From assembly GCF_963583255.1 (NCBI RefSeq), contig NC_084813.1, positions 1,365,001 to 1,429,000 on the forward strand: 64,000 bases of DNA, written 5' to 3'. A program made the position numbers and the translations under genes. This stretch comes from Pyrus communis (Eukaryota > Streptophyta > Magnoliopsida > Rosales > Rosaceae). Below, in pieces: positions 37,391-49,146 of the stretch (position 1 is the first letter of the stretch; each line of letters begins with the position of its first letter). The notes under the pieces were generated by a model, which saw only the letters and a list, made by a program, of their open reading frames with translations, did no database searches and was not told the origin of the DNA.

Positions 37391-37842
37391 ATCCATCCAA
37401 CCATGTTTTGATTTCCATCTTTAATTTGTTTAGCACCACATCCAAACCCTTTTTAATTAATTGTTTATTTTCTGGTTAGCCTAGTTTTTGAGGATAATGA
37501 GTAATAATATCCCAAATTTGTTAATTTCTCTATATTTTATGCCAAGCCTCTCCTCTCTCTCTTAGCAATTCATGTTCTGTTGATCTGTCAAGCACTTTTT
37601 ATTTTATTATTGTAGAACACGTTATTCCAATTCTTTAATTTGAAAATACCACTACAAAGACAAAAATGTTACTTTTAACACATTTTCCATATCATCACTT
37701 TTCCAATAGAGATGATACCATATGTATTGATGGACTTTACCTATTAGAAGGGTTGTACAAATATCATAAAAGAATGTGGTAAGTGTAGCAATACTTCGAC
37801 CGAAATTGGTTTTGTCATAACCACAATGACTAATAGCTGACT
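37391..37842. other. Fructokinase 3' region
   Basis: Probable 3' UTR followed by AT-rich DNA. Nothing else was recognised. Confidence 0.4.
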
Positions 37843-38052
37843 GAAAGTGTTTTTAAAATGACTGAAAGAGTTTTTTTCGAAAATGTTTGTAGGTTCTAAA
37901 AGCAAGTGTTTTCTATAAGAATCACATAACTGGTGCTTCTTGATGGAAACACTTTTAAGTGTTTTTACAAGATTCACTTGCATTTTTATTAGGGATTAAT
38001 TCCAAAAAAAAAATTTGTTAAAAACGTTTTCAATCATTTTAAAAGTATTTCT
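37843..38052. mobile_element. TTA-type MITE family, copy 3
   Basis: Carries the family start GTGTTTTTAAAATGACTGAA, interior AAACACTTTTAAGTGTTTTT, and the inverted end AACGTTTTCAATCATTTTAA. The terminal GGGCTCGTTTGG part is not clear on either side. Confidence 0.55.
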
Positions 38053-38650
38053 AAATAAATTTTAAAACATGCAGTTTCTAAATTAGAACAGTTTACCCAA
38101 TTTTTTTTTTTTTTATATTCTGTTTATCCCCTACAAGATAGATCTTTGCTTTCCACCCCTACGTCTGTTTGTTATACTTTACTCCTATTTTCGTACTTTC
38201 TATTCTTTTTGCACCTTAGAATTCTTCAGAGGGTTTTTTTCCGTCCTAATCTTTATCTATTTTCCTCTTCTTCTATTTGAATAGTTATGGTGAAACTATA
38301 TCAATATTTTATATTGAATTTTTTTTAAAGATAATAAATCAAAAAGTATGTTATATGAAATTTTTTTATAAAGATAATAAGATAAAAAATAATATGTGAG
38401 AAGAAGGAAGGAAAAATGATAGGAATAAAATGAGAGAAAATCTTACTCCGAATTCCTCTAGGACTGCTAGTTTCTTGGCGTTTTGCTCAATTTTCCGGTT
38501 GACTTAATTACAAAAATTACTCCTCGTAATCTCTTTACGTACTTATGCATTTTATTTGGGCATCCATCTACGATGGAGCTCTCAAATTTCAAATTTCATC
38601 AAAGAGAAAATGGCAGGAAAGTAAAGAAAATAGAAAACATTCATATTATC
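38053..38650. other. AT-rich intergenic DNA
   Basis: Contains a near-repeat of ATTTTTTTAAAGATAATAA and ATTTTTTTATAAAGATAATAA (about 38320-38380). No gene is visible. Confidence 0.4.
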
Positions 38651-38864
38651 GGAAAATGATTCTCGTCATATCCTTTTTGTAGGGATCTAGAAGATTAAAT
38701 AATTACGATCGTTTATCGTATATTGTACGGTCAGAAATTATTCAAAATTCAAAATTGAATATAAATAATGTTTAACAAAAACTAATTGTATCATATACAA
38801 TAAAATGGTATAATTGCTTGATCTTCCGGATTCCTTCAAAGAAGATCTAGTGAAATCCTTTTCC
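38651..38864. mobile_element. Palindromic MITE
   Basis: The left end is GGAAAATGATTCTCGTCATA and the right end reverse-complemented is GGAAAAGGATTTCACTAGAT. Inner arms are GGGATCTAGAAGATTAAATA versus GGAATCCGGAAGATCAAGCA. Arms are roughly 55-70 bp and the core is AT-rich. Non-coding. Confidence 0.65.
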
Positions 38865-39312
38865 CACGTTATCCTCCGCTTTTTCTTTTGACAAGACATT
38901 CATCATCCCTGACAATGGACCCAAAGGATAATTAAAATCTAAAAATCCCAAAGGATAATTGAGATATGATGTAGATGGGTGTGATGTTGGACATGATAGC
39001 CTGCTATGACTATGAATTTGTAGTGGGCCAATACGTAGAACAAATTTTTAATGTGCCAGAAACATAACATAATACACAAAATGTTATTACGTCAAGTGTC
39101 ACAATAGTATAATACAGTTAATTGTAAACTTTTTTTTTTTTTGTAAGTTCCAAACAATCCTACACCTCAATGTACCGAACCATGCTCAGCAAGTTGACAA
39201 ATCTCTCAATATGTAGAGACCTATTACCTACTTGAATCATATTCTTTTTTCTTTTTTTTTTTGTTTGATTAAAAAGTTTGAATGTAGGTCGAACAAGTCA
39301 TAAATAGTATTT

Positions 39313-40669
39313 TGAATTTTTATCACAAATTATCAATGAAATTGATTTTGACTATCAAGATAATTCCTGAAATTAAAAATCAATCAACGTAATTCCTGAA
39401 AATAGGTGTCGCAAATCAATGTGATCATTCTATCAGATTCTTTTAAAAAATCTTTGAAGTACTGATGTGACACATAAATAGGCCCTATAAGTTATTTTTC
39501 TCACAAATGTTCATTGAAATTGAACCGTGACATCAAAATGGTCCCTAAATTTGACCTCGAACATCAAAATGGTCATTGAAATGAAAAATTGATCAATGTA
39601 ATCCAGCAAGTAAGTGCCTCAAATCAATGTAATCATTTCGTCACAATTATGTAAAAAATTTTGTTATATGCTAATGTGACATATATGACTCACACAAGTC
39701 TAATTAAATTTTAAAAATTACAATTAGGCTTAATAATTTAATAGTTAATAAAAAAATTTGTCAACCCAAAAACCTAGTTTTGCAATCACCTTCGATCCCA
39801 GTCCACATTTCTCTACCTCTTTCGCTCTCTATTCTCTAAAAAAAATCTCAATACACCCATCTTTACACACTTTGACACCTTCACTGAATTGAACCTGGAT
39901 CGAGATCACCTTTGGTGACGGCTTGGCCGATTGACAACAACTTCTGGGACATCACCATTAACATTTAGGCGATCAACATCCTCACAACCTTAATCTTGGA
40001 GAACCTGTTCGGCGCTTCCCTGGTGGTCTGGTGATGCAAAGATCGGCAATATTTGCCTTGAGATAATGAGGTTATTACCGAGATGCGTCTATTGTTGTTT
40101 AAAAACTATTTCCACACCCCTTTTTAGGCCTTGGTTAAGTCTTGTGCCTTAGAGAATTTATGGAAGTGATATTTCTTCGGAGTAGGTCCTACTATAAGAA
40201 AAAAAATTCCATTGTGCAAAAAGGTATTTGGACAACTTTTTAAATTAATTATTAAACACACATCAACACATAACAATTTTTTTTACAAAATTGTGGCGGA
40301 AATATCATATTGATTTGCGACACTTATTTTCAAGAACTACATTGATCGATTTTCAATTTCAGCGATCATCTTAATGGTATGAGTCAATTTCAAGGACCAT
40401 TTTGATGGTGTAGGTCAATTTCAGAGACCATTTGTGATAAAAAAAAATTAAAACATAAACAAACAAAAAATTAAAAAAAAAACCGTAAATCTTGTGGGAC
40501 CAATTTATGTGCCACATCAGCATTTATCAAAATTTTTAACAAAATTGTGACAGAATGACAACATTTATTTGCGACACCTATTTTCATGGACTACATTAAT
40601 TGATTTTTAATTTCTAGGATCATCTTGATGGTGAGGGTCAATTTCAAGGACCATTGTGATAAAAATCCT
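39313..40669. mobile_element. Long-arm terminal inverted repeat element (Mutator/foldback-like)
   Basis: The left arm (39313 to about 39745) and right arm (about 40225-40669) are inverted copies. Left TTTTTATCACAAATTATCAA, ATTAAAAATCAATCAACGTA and GAAAATAGGTGTCGCAAATC match right-arm reverse complements TTTTTATCACAATGGTCCTT, ATTAAAAATCAATTAATGTA and GAAAATAGGTGTCGCAAATA. Within each arm the same unit of about 220 bp is present twice. The unique core (39750-40225) is GC-richer and may hold a captured gene fragment: one plus frame reads AINILTTLILENLFGASLVV between stops. No transposase is seen. Target duplications were not found. Confidence 0.75.
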
Positions 40670-41233
40670 AATTTTTTTAGATGAGAGGTATGTTTTATAT
40701 TCACCCAGCGGCCAGTGTCAATTGGGAAAAGAGGAATTTGCCTCTATCCATATTTGCTGAACACCTTGTCCACATGCTTATAGCTATGAAAAATATACTG
40801 AAACAATAAATCGGAAGTGACCTTCGCTCCCCTTTTGTCCTCTTGCACTCTTGTGTTTGGTTATGTCCGTTAATTCTGCTTCGGTCAAGTCAATACTAAA
40901 GCCAGAAGAAAGGGAGTGCATGAGGGTAAAAGCGGTGTAAAAATCACTTCACAGCAAAAACGCATATCTGTAAAGAGGAAATCTGCCTTAAATCACTAGT
41001 TGTATACAACCATGTTAATAAGAAAAGCAATAACGTCCCGCATCAAAACTTGGAACGCCAGAAGTTATGGTTTAGTTTCAACGGGAGTAACGTTGGTGCA
41101 ATGCATGTTTTATAGCTATGATCACATCATCTTCACCAAGTTTGTTGTCAGGAACAGAATATTACCCAGTACAATATTAGGTATCACAATAACAGTCTGA
41201 GGTTCTCACAAGATCAAAACACCAAAAGCTCCG
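40670..41233. other. Intergenic; 3' side of endosulfine-like gene
   Basis: Unremarkable DNA; the 3' UTR of the minus-strand gene is expected near 41000-41233. No feature was recognised. Confidence 0.4.
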
Positions 41234-42699
41234 TCATTCGTTGGCAGTTGTATCCTCAGAAGCGGGACTTCCTTCATCTACGTAAAGTAGTATAACAACG
41301 TAAATGGCTTTTTTCTTTCCTTCCTTTCTAAATTTTCAAAGAAACAATATGGAAAGAATAATTAATTAACGGAAATGGCTTTCTGGACTTCTAATGTTTA
41401 GCATACCTTCACCATCTGCCGGAGCACAAGGAGACTTTCTGTATCGTGTTTGCTGCTGTGTGGGCTGAAGCACGAAACAAAAAAGAGTATTAAAGCAGCA
41501 ATAAAATAACCAAGGAGAACCATGGAATGTCTAAATTATCTCATTTTTACTCCTTGAAACCGCTAATGCATAAGAGGGTAGGGGGGGAGGAGGTGAGCAG
41601 ATTGACACGAATATAAAAATATGAACATTGATGTATCGAATCCGAAAACATAAAGGATTTCTTCCAACTCTAGCATCATGCTCCAGCAAGATTATACTTA
41701 AGATGCAACTACTTGGCAAGGTGCCATTTATATGCAATACTTATCAAAGAGAATGATATTCTTCCGTTACATCACACTCCAAACAATATATCATGAATTT
41801 TAGAACATCGTTGTCCTGTGGTGAGCGCATACAAGTTTGCCATCTCATCTAAAAGCCTGATACTGTGGCCTAATCAAGACTTCAGAACAACATTGTATTC
41901 AACCAAAGCTACCTAACTACCAATAATACTAAAGTAACTTCATCTGCTTCTAGCGCCAAAATCAGTAAATAGCCGTCAACTAGTTGACATCACAGCATGT
42001 AGATTATTAGATACGGAGTTTTTAACATACCATAAAACATGGTTCAACAGGACCAAAAACTCTCACCTAAACATCTACGAAAGCCAAATAAGAATGTTAA
42101 GGTGGACACCACCACGACAGAAAATGGGAAATACCTGTAACTTTGGCCGAAGGGCTTCAAGTGGTCCTTTTGGCTTTTCAACACCTTGCTGTTATCATCC
42201 AAAAAGCATCAAATGATATGAACTCATTAACAAAATAATTGTTTACTACTGTTACAACTAGAGGGTAATGTTAGTGTTGGGAAGGCTACCTTTCCAAGTG
42301 CCCAGTCAGCAGAATCAAAATAAGCACGTTCATGGTCCTGAGATCAATAGAAAAAGTCTTAAGACGAAAAACAGTACAGCTAGCATATAATTCGAACAAC
42401 AGGACGTAAGATCTGAGCATTATCAAATTCAAATATCACCTTTGAAATTAGTGGTGGTTTTTTTGGAATGATTCCACCATACTTTTTCTTTATAACTTCC
42501 TCCTAGAAAAACAAACTTTGGTCAATCCTCTATAGCAGCACAAAGATTTTGATGCAAACAATTTTGTACATATTTCTCCATAAGGTTCTTTACAATAACA
42601 AGTATTAAGCATCTTGGAAAACCAAAGTATAATCACAACCTCCTCTGGGGAAGATTTTTCAGACCCCTCGTCCACCCGCTGCTCTTTCCCGTCCTCCAT
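41234..42699 (-). CDS. Endosulfine/ARPP-19 family protein
   Basis: Small phosphoprotein family; in animals and yeast Greatwall kinase phosphorylates the FDSxD serine, turning the protein into a PP2A-B55 inhibitor. Plant members are annotated as cAMP-regulated phosphoprotein 19-related; their role is less clear. Six coding exons: 42699-42640, 42502-42440, 42337-42290, 42188-42135, 41464-41407, 41277-41234, total 327 nt or 108 aa. The order is an acidic N-terminus, KKKYGGIIPKKPPLISKDHE, the core AYFDSADWALGKQG (about residues 47-60), then PLEALRPKLQPTQQQTRYRKS and an acidic tail ending TTANE. Phases agree at every junction. None of the exons exceeds 65 nt, so the gene is easily missed by open-frame scanning. 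The leader appears to be split by an intron. Confidence 0.88.
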
Positions 42700-43880
42700 C
42701 CCCAAAAGAACGTCTTCACACCACCCTGCAAGCTGCAGCAGCATACTAGTTATTTTCAAGTCATCAACCAATGCGCAATGAAACTAACTCACAAATCACA
42801 ATGCATCTACTATATATCTGCACAGTGCAACCGAATCAAACAAGAGAAATAGACTCAGTTTAATCTGAGACAGCGTTTCAGTCTTTCAGAACAAAAACAA
42901 ATATATCCTGGCATTAATACTCTCATAAATACAGTGACAATTCAATTATTTAGGTAAAAGAATGGTGAACCGGAAGGGTTGTAGACTATTTTGTTGGCAC
43001 AAAGAAGTATGCTATGATCTCCAAAACTCATTCGTAGCAATCGTCTTAACATTTACATGGTGATATATTCAATTCAGTTCTCAAGTAGGTCCATAGTTCT
43101 TTGTAAGACAGCTCAATAAGCTAAAACCAGCTATTACAATTATTGGGTATGCCGTATACATATCATTTAACATTCACCTCAATTTCCTCAAAAATTTAAA
43201 CAGAAGGGTTGATAATAATAGTCAAACTATATTAAAAAGGCTTTACTTTAGCTACACCGCTTGGAACTCAATTTTAATCTCACTTTACCCTGTAACTCAA
43301 AACTCGCTACTTTACTTACCGTCCCTGAAACTCAAAATCCACTCTACTTTGCCCCTAAAACTCGATTTTGATGCTATTTTGCCCTCTAAAACTCAAAAAT
43401 CATCATTTTACTCTATAAAACTCAAAATTTTCTCCGCATCCCCTTAATTTTCTGAATTTCGATCGCAGAATATAATATACTACAGAAATTTCGTCCAAGC
43501 TGATAAAACATTGAACAATCAAATAAACGGGATTAGGTGAAAATTCTTCAACAGAAAAAAGGAAAAAAAAAAAAAACAAACGATGTTGAAAATTAAAATT
43601 TTTAACCTAATTTTATTTAATTTCACATTTGCTATCATATCCAGATCAAATGTAGTTGTAATTTGGTTATATCCATCATCAAAATTTTTGAGAATGATAA
43701 GCAATAAGTCAGAAATGCAATTCAAACTCTAAGAAAAAGAATTCAAAAAAAAAAAAAAAACTCGAGAATTCGTACCTGAAAGTGATCTAGATGGATGAAA
43801 AATCTAGAGAGAGAAGAAGGCGAATCTTAGAGAGAGAGGGAGGGAGGAGGAGTTTAGGGTTTAAAATGGTAAGAGGGATG
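42700..43880 (-). promoter_or_regulatory. Leader exon and leader intron of the endosulfine-like gene
   Basis: On the minus strand a CT-rich leader (about 43880-43776, CCCTCTCTCTCTAAG...) ends TTTCAG|GTACG, donor at 43775. An acceptor TTGCAG lies at 42731-42726, and the ATG follows at 42699. The leader intron is about 1.05 kb. Inferred from splice signals only. Confidence 0.6.
43250..43440. repeat. Degenerate tandem ACTTTRCCCC...AACTCAAAAT repeat
   Basis: Four to five imperfect units of about 40 bp with the theme TTTACCCTGTAACTCAAAA, TTTGCCCCTAAAACTCGAT, TTTTGCCCTCTAAAACTCAA and TTTTACTCTATAAAACTCAA lie in the leader intron. Confidence 0.65.
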
Positions 43881-44340
43881 GTGGGGGGAAGAGGGAGGGA
43901 GGAAATGTCGTCACGTGGTGCGAGGGCTGTTTCTGCATTGGGTGGTAGTGATGAGTCTGATTATTATCTCCCTATCCATTGTTTTAGTCACTGTCATTTT
44001 CTGGTTGCTCACTTAACGCGTTTTCTTTTACTTCATTTCTCTCCCAAACAACCAACAAACTTTGTTATAATTTTCTTTACCTTATTCTTTGGACAGTGCT
44101 TATCTACATTTTGCTTTTTTATCTTCTATATATCTTCTTAATTTTCGACCGTTGAATTAAACAAGTTGAAGAGGATTAAAAGACAAAAAATAAACAAAAA
44201 GTATGTAAAAAAAAAAAAAAAATGTGTGGATGGTACACTTATTTTTTATGTGGTTAAGGGAATCCGGACGAAGAGGGTATAAATGGGTGGTACGGAATTT
44301 CACAGGTATGTTTTAGGGGGCGGAGGGAGTGGGAAATTTC
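43881..44340. other. Intergenic upstream of the endosulfine-like gene
   Basis: Likely promoter of the minus-strand gene, then AT-rich DNA with an A tract near 44205-44222. Nothing else was recognised. Confidence 0.4.
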
Positions 44341-44344
44341 CTAT

Positions 44345-44725
44345 GTGAATCTAGTCTAATGGCAGAGGTGGAATTGGTGTGGGCGGCTTTGTTGGCTTGT
44401 ATTGATATGGGTTTTGATGCAGTTTAGATTGAATGGGATTTTAGAGGACTTGTGGATATGATTAACGGCAAGGCTCAACCAAATGTTGCAATTGAAGGAC
44501 TCCTTCTTGATATTCAATATGTGAAGCATTGGCTGAGGTCAGTGGATGTCATTTTTGCTCCTCGTATTTGTAATGGCAGCTTTCGTCTTATGGGAGGGAG
44601 ACTCTTATGGATGGGACTATTTTAAGACAAAATGGTTGTTTAACACTTTAGCTTCTGACGTAAACATTTCAATTCGAATATAATAATATTCTTTCCCTTA
44701 AAAAAGAAAAGAAAGACACCTATTA
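44345..44725 (+). pseudogene. Plant LINE RNase H-like domain remnant
   Basis: The plus strand reads MAEVELVWAALLACIDMGFD, a TAG, then IEWDFRGLVDMINGKAQP, LLLDIQYVKHWLRSVDVIF and, frame-shifted, WLFNTLASDVNISIRI. This is the RVT_3/RNase H domain found at the 3' end of plant LINEs, ending in an A-rich tract (AAAAAAGAAAAGAAAG). It is broken by stops. Confidence 0.7.
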
Positions 44726-44871
44726 TTTCCTAGTTTCAGAATAGGCAACAAACTTGCATTTATTTGCGACCAATAATAAAATTGTAAAACCTCGTTTGCG
44801 CTAGGATTGGATGGGATTCAATTAGATAACTCACAAACTTCACGGTATATAAGGGGTGTATTTGTACATTT

Positions 44872-46792
44872 CATTTTATCAAGAGTGATGTTACGCCCAC
44901 TCCAACTATCTTATACTTCTACCCTCCAACCCTCCTTAAAAGTAGAAAAAAAAAATAAAAACTCTTCTTCAAATTTTCCAGGCTTTAACAAAATTACCCC
45001 GCAACTCCCAATGTCACTATCAGCACCTCCCCTCAAAATCCCAGAACAGTTGCACTAGCCCTATAAACCCTAGCCAACCCACAACCAACACCCCAATCCT
45101 TAGCCAACCAACAACCACATCAACGCCCTCAAAACCACATCGCATCAACATCCAACGCCCCGCCTCGGTTGCCAACCAGTGCAGCACCGCCATGTTCAAA
45201 AAACAGTTCTCGACAACGCAGGTAAGGGTTGTGTGAACATTTTTCTTTTCGTTTTCAAAACGGGAAAGAGGCGGGGAGAGAGATAACATGAGAGTAGAGA
45301 ATAACTTGTGCGGGGCTTAGCTTGCCACTGGACTTCGATGAGTGGTATTACAATCCACTCAAAACTCGTCACGTGACAAGTCTCAAATGTAATCTTTTAT
45401 CATTCTTTTATATTTAAAATTCTCCTAATTATTTTTTCCTACTAATTAATATATACCATGAATCAATCTAAAGTTTCCTTTTTATTTTTTTTTGGTTGTT
45501 TTATTAACACTCAAGATATTGTTGAATACATGCCACATAAAAAATTATTATTAAATAACTTGTATACTCTTGAGTGAATGACTATTTGAGCCCTATAAAA
45601 ATTTTAAAAAATAAATAAAAATATGAATACACCCAAAATTATTTTTACACATATTCTAATATTATTATTCTTCAGCCTTTAGTATGAGATAAAAGTTTTA
45701 GTAGCCTTAGAAGAGAACATTGTTTTTAGGTTTGTGGGTTGGTGGTGTGAAAGCATGCAAATTCTAAATAGACTCAGTCATTCGATTATAAATTCCAGAT
45801 GTAATTCTACACATGGTTTGCTAATTCCTTTTTTTTTTGGCCAGATAGCTTTGCGAATTTATCATACTCAGTGCGTTGAACAGCTCGTATATAGATTTAG
45901 TCATTTGAATTTCTGTTAAAAAAAGTAAGATTTGAAACTTTATAATGGCATCAAGAGTAAGAAGAAATGACAAAATTTAATCATTAACTTTCAGTTTGTA
46001 ATTTGCAGACTTTGCAGTGTCAAGAAAAGCCATAACCTGTAACTTTGTCACCTTTCTAGCTCGTTCGGTTTTCTGCAAAGTACAAGGTTCTTTTTCCCTA
46101 TGAATTTTTATGAAACAGAGGAATACGGAATATGAAATTGGGAGAGAGTGAAGACCCACGGCAAAATATAGAGTGGAGGGAAATTTGGAAAAGAAAAAAG
46201 GGGAAAAGAAGGAAAAAACAAAAAAAAAGAGAGGAAACATTAGATTAATCCATGGTATATATTAATTAGTAAAAAATATAATTATGAGAAGTTTAAATAT
46301 AAAAAATGATATAAGATTATATTTAAGACTTGCCACGTTGTGAGTTTTGAGTAGATTGTAGTGCCACTCAGCGAAATTCAATGACAAACCAAGCCCTACA
46401 CAAGTTTTAGTGGGAAAGCGATTTTTATTTTTCATTTTTAATAGTATAGATATGCTAGGATCATATATGGGTTAAAAAAGTAAAAATTGATTGGTGCAAA
46501 ATTACATTAAGGCCCGTTAAATTTTTTTGTGATAAAAGATTAAACTGTCTTTTCACACTCTTTCAGTTGACAAAAGAAATTGTGTTAATATGTAGTTTAG
46601 ATGATTTTGGCAACGAAACAACTAAAATTCAAGCCCTATAGAACATAATTTGGAAGAAAAATCACATATATTAGGGAGAAATTAAAAGATTCTTGGAATA
46701 GAAAAAGGTTAAAACGACTTGTATTCTATTGCAATGAGTACAAAATTTAATTACTGATGATAATTAATAGAGTAATAAGTACTGAGTATCAT
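44872..46792. repeat. Repeat block A (direct duplicate of block B)
   Basis: TTATCAAGAGTGATGTTACG, CCCAGAACAGTTGCACTAGC, CAACATCCAACGCCCCGCCT, then after a nested element ATGCTAGGATCATATATGGG and GTAGTTTAGATGATTTTGGC each have near matches in the same order in block B (55437-56930). The block is non-coding. It is interrupted by the inverted-repeat element at 45305-46414. Confidence 0.8.
45305..46414. mobile_element. Inverted-repeat element with arms of about 175 bp nested in block A
   Basis: The left arm starts ACTTGTGCGGGGCTTAGCTT and the right arm reverse-complemented starts ACTTGTGTAGGGCTTGGTTT. They stay aligned through ACTCAAAACTCGTCACGTGA / ACTCAAAACTCACAACGTGG to CTAATTAATATATACCATGA / CTAATTAATATATACCATGG about 165 bases in. 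The core of about 750 bp is AT-rich and non-coding. Block B lacks this element, so its insertion postdates the duplication. The exact ends and target duplication are unresolved. Confidence 0.8.
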
Positions 46793-49046
46793 TGTGACAA
46801 CCTGTCCCAATTTTAATTATAATTTTCTCCCTGAGTATGTCAGATGACGGTTATGCCCTTGGTGGCTTAGTGAAGTGGATGTACATATACATTTTTAAAT
46901 AATCTTCCTTGCTATCGTAATTAGATCATACTCGACGTCACGAGCGTGTCGATGTGAGTTAGGGCTGAATCGGATTCGTAACAAAAAAGTTACGATTATT
47001 TAGGTGCGTAAATGGATAAATTGTGGACCAATTATATGGGTTCCTATTTCCTTGGTCAAATCAGATTTTGTTTTTTGTATTTTTTTTTTTTTTCCTTTTG
47101 GGCTAATTAAAATACCTTTCCCTTTTCTACCCAATCAGAACCCACACACACAAGCACGCGCCTCTTTCTCTCTCATTCTGAGACTTCCACTTTCTTCTTC
47201 TTGCACCCGAGACATCCCCAGCTCACTTACACCTTAAACTCTTACGGATCGAACTTGTGAAGTTTACCATCAAACTCCCCTCAACTTCACGATCACTGTT
47301 ATACCATTTGTTCTTCGATTTGGTGAACTTTGAGTTGGTGACTCGTGAGCTCTGACTCAGTTTTTGAGACTTAGGGAATCGGGAAACCTCCACGTAACTC
47401 CCTAAGGACTCTAGAGTAAGTTTAGGAAGGAGTTGACGTCGGAACAAGTGAGTTCAAGAAGTTTCAGTTTTGGCTGGTTCTTTCGAGGGATTTTCAGGCC
47501 TTTTCCAGTTTGATTTTGGACTCTCAAGAGGTATGAACTTGTTCTATTCCTCAAGAGCTTCAAATCCATATAAATTTCATGAATTTTGGTTGAAAAACGA
47601 GTTAGATATAAGAGTTTTAAAATTTTCTAGAAACCGACGAACCAGACGGCAGCAGGCGGCTGACTCCGGCTAGTCACAGGAGAAGAATGAGCATATTCCG
47701 TTAAAGTTAATGGAATATTCTAACAGCATCAGATAATTTTAATGGAATATTCCCTAACCTCGTTAACGGTTTCGTCAACGTGCCAGGCAAGTGTGCTACA
47801 TCCCGGCCTAGGCACCCACCACATCCTAGGCTCAACTCCACCGTAGCACGATATTGTCTGCTTTGGACCCCGACCACACCCTCACGGTTTTGTTTTTGGG
47901 AATTCATACGAGAACTTCCTAGTGGGTCACCCATTATGAGATTGCTTTCGCGCGAACTCGCTTAACTTTGGCGTTCTGATGGAACTCGAAGCCAGTGAGC
48001 TCCCAAAAGGCCTCATGCTAAGTAGAGATGAGAATATACATATAAGGCTTAGAGGATCCACTCCCCTGGGCGATGTGGGATCTCACAACATGCCTACGTG
48101 TGGCCAGCACGTCTGACATCCAAAATTTTTTCTAAAAATATGGAGGTGTTCGTGTTGTCGAGTAGATCAATTTGGTATATTCAAACACCTCATTTGAGCA
48201 ACGTATGAGAATTTATTCTTAGGGTTTGTGAATGTGCTTTAAAATTAAAGTAAAATTAGTTATTTTCACATATAGGTGAAACGTACCCCGATGACGAGCG
48301 TGGATACTGGTAGGTGAGCTGCGATTATTCGCACAGCCTTCACGTGATCGTAGCACTTAAGTGTACATATTTACATCCAGCCTTGTCGTACATACCATAA
48401 TAGGTGGTTTCGACTCATGTGCTAGCATATACTGATGAGCTATGGGTCCAGTCGTATAGGTCACATTAAGTGACTCTGACTGGCATATTACTTTATACTG
48501 ATTTCACCTGGCTTACATATTTTAGTGCAGAAACGTTATGACATGGCATACTCCAGTTTTTACGGGCTTTGTTCATTGGTATTCGTATGTATATACGTAG
48601 TATTTTTTTCTGAAAACTATACAAGTTTTACAGTGAGGGTTTATTATGTTCAGAAAAGATAAATGTGTTTTCAAACGATTTGTTGTTTACCACTCACCCT
48701 TCTGTTTTGCACCCATCCAGGTCCTAGGTAGCTATAAATCTTGGTGGCTCACGAGGACTTCTTGACGGTTCTAACAATCTACTAAATAAGTGCAGGGATC
48801 TTCTTCCTGTTTTGTATACTTAGAACTTAGTTGGTTTGACTGCACTGTGGATTGCCTATGCTCTGAATTCTTGTATTTGGTACTTGATCACTTTCACGCA
48901 CTTATTTATTATCACTAGTTAAATTTGCTTAGGTTGGTTTTTATTTATTCGCATTTATCTATTACTATCATCACTTCTGTTGCGCACTTGGCTACGTCAC
49001 CCTCACATGATGCCCAACACGTCTCGACTTCGGTCGGGGTGTGTCA
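46793..49046 (+). mobile_element. Solo LTR 1 (about 2.25 kb)
   Basis: Begins TGTGACAACCTGTCCC and ends GGTCGGGGTGTGTCA, with perfect 5-bp target duplications ATCAT at 46788-46792 and 49047-49051. It is homologous to solo LTR 2 along its length: GGAATATTCCCTAAC, the GTGAAACGTACC / GTGAGACTTATC stretch, ACGAGCG, the TCACCCTCACRTGA motif near the end. No primer-binding site or gag/pol is present, so it is a recombined solo LTR, probably from a gypsy-like element. A Cassandra LTR has inserted at 47794-48087. Confidence 0.85.
47794..48087 (-). mobile_element. Solo Cassandra TRIM LTR inside solo LTR 1
   Basis: About 294 bp closely matching the two LTRs of the complete Cassandra copy (GTAGCACGATATTGTC, GGGTCACCCATTATGAG, AGCCAGTGAGCTCCCAAAAG, GGGCGATGTGGGAT). 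The 5S-rRNA-like part reads on the minus strand. The first bases TGCTACATCCC are mutated from TGTCACATCCC, and the flanks (AAGTG/ACATG) are only a weak target duplication. The related LTR 2 lacks it. Confidence 0.85.
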
Positions 49047-49146
49047 ATCATCATTGCTTTAGTCGTCATAATATTTATATGTAAATGCGTACCATATTTA
49101 TTATTGTTGCTAAACAAATTTTGTACTCATTAAAATAGAATATCGT

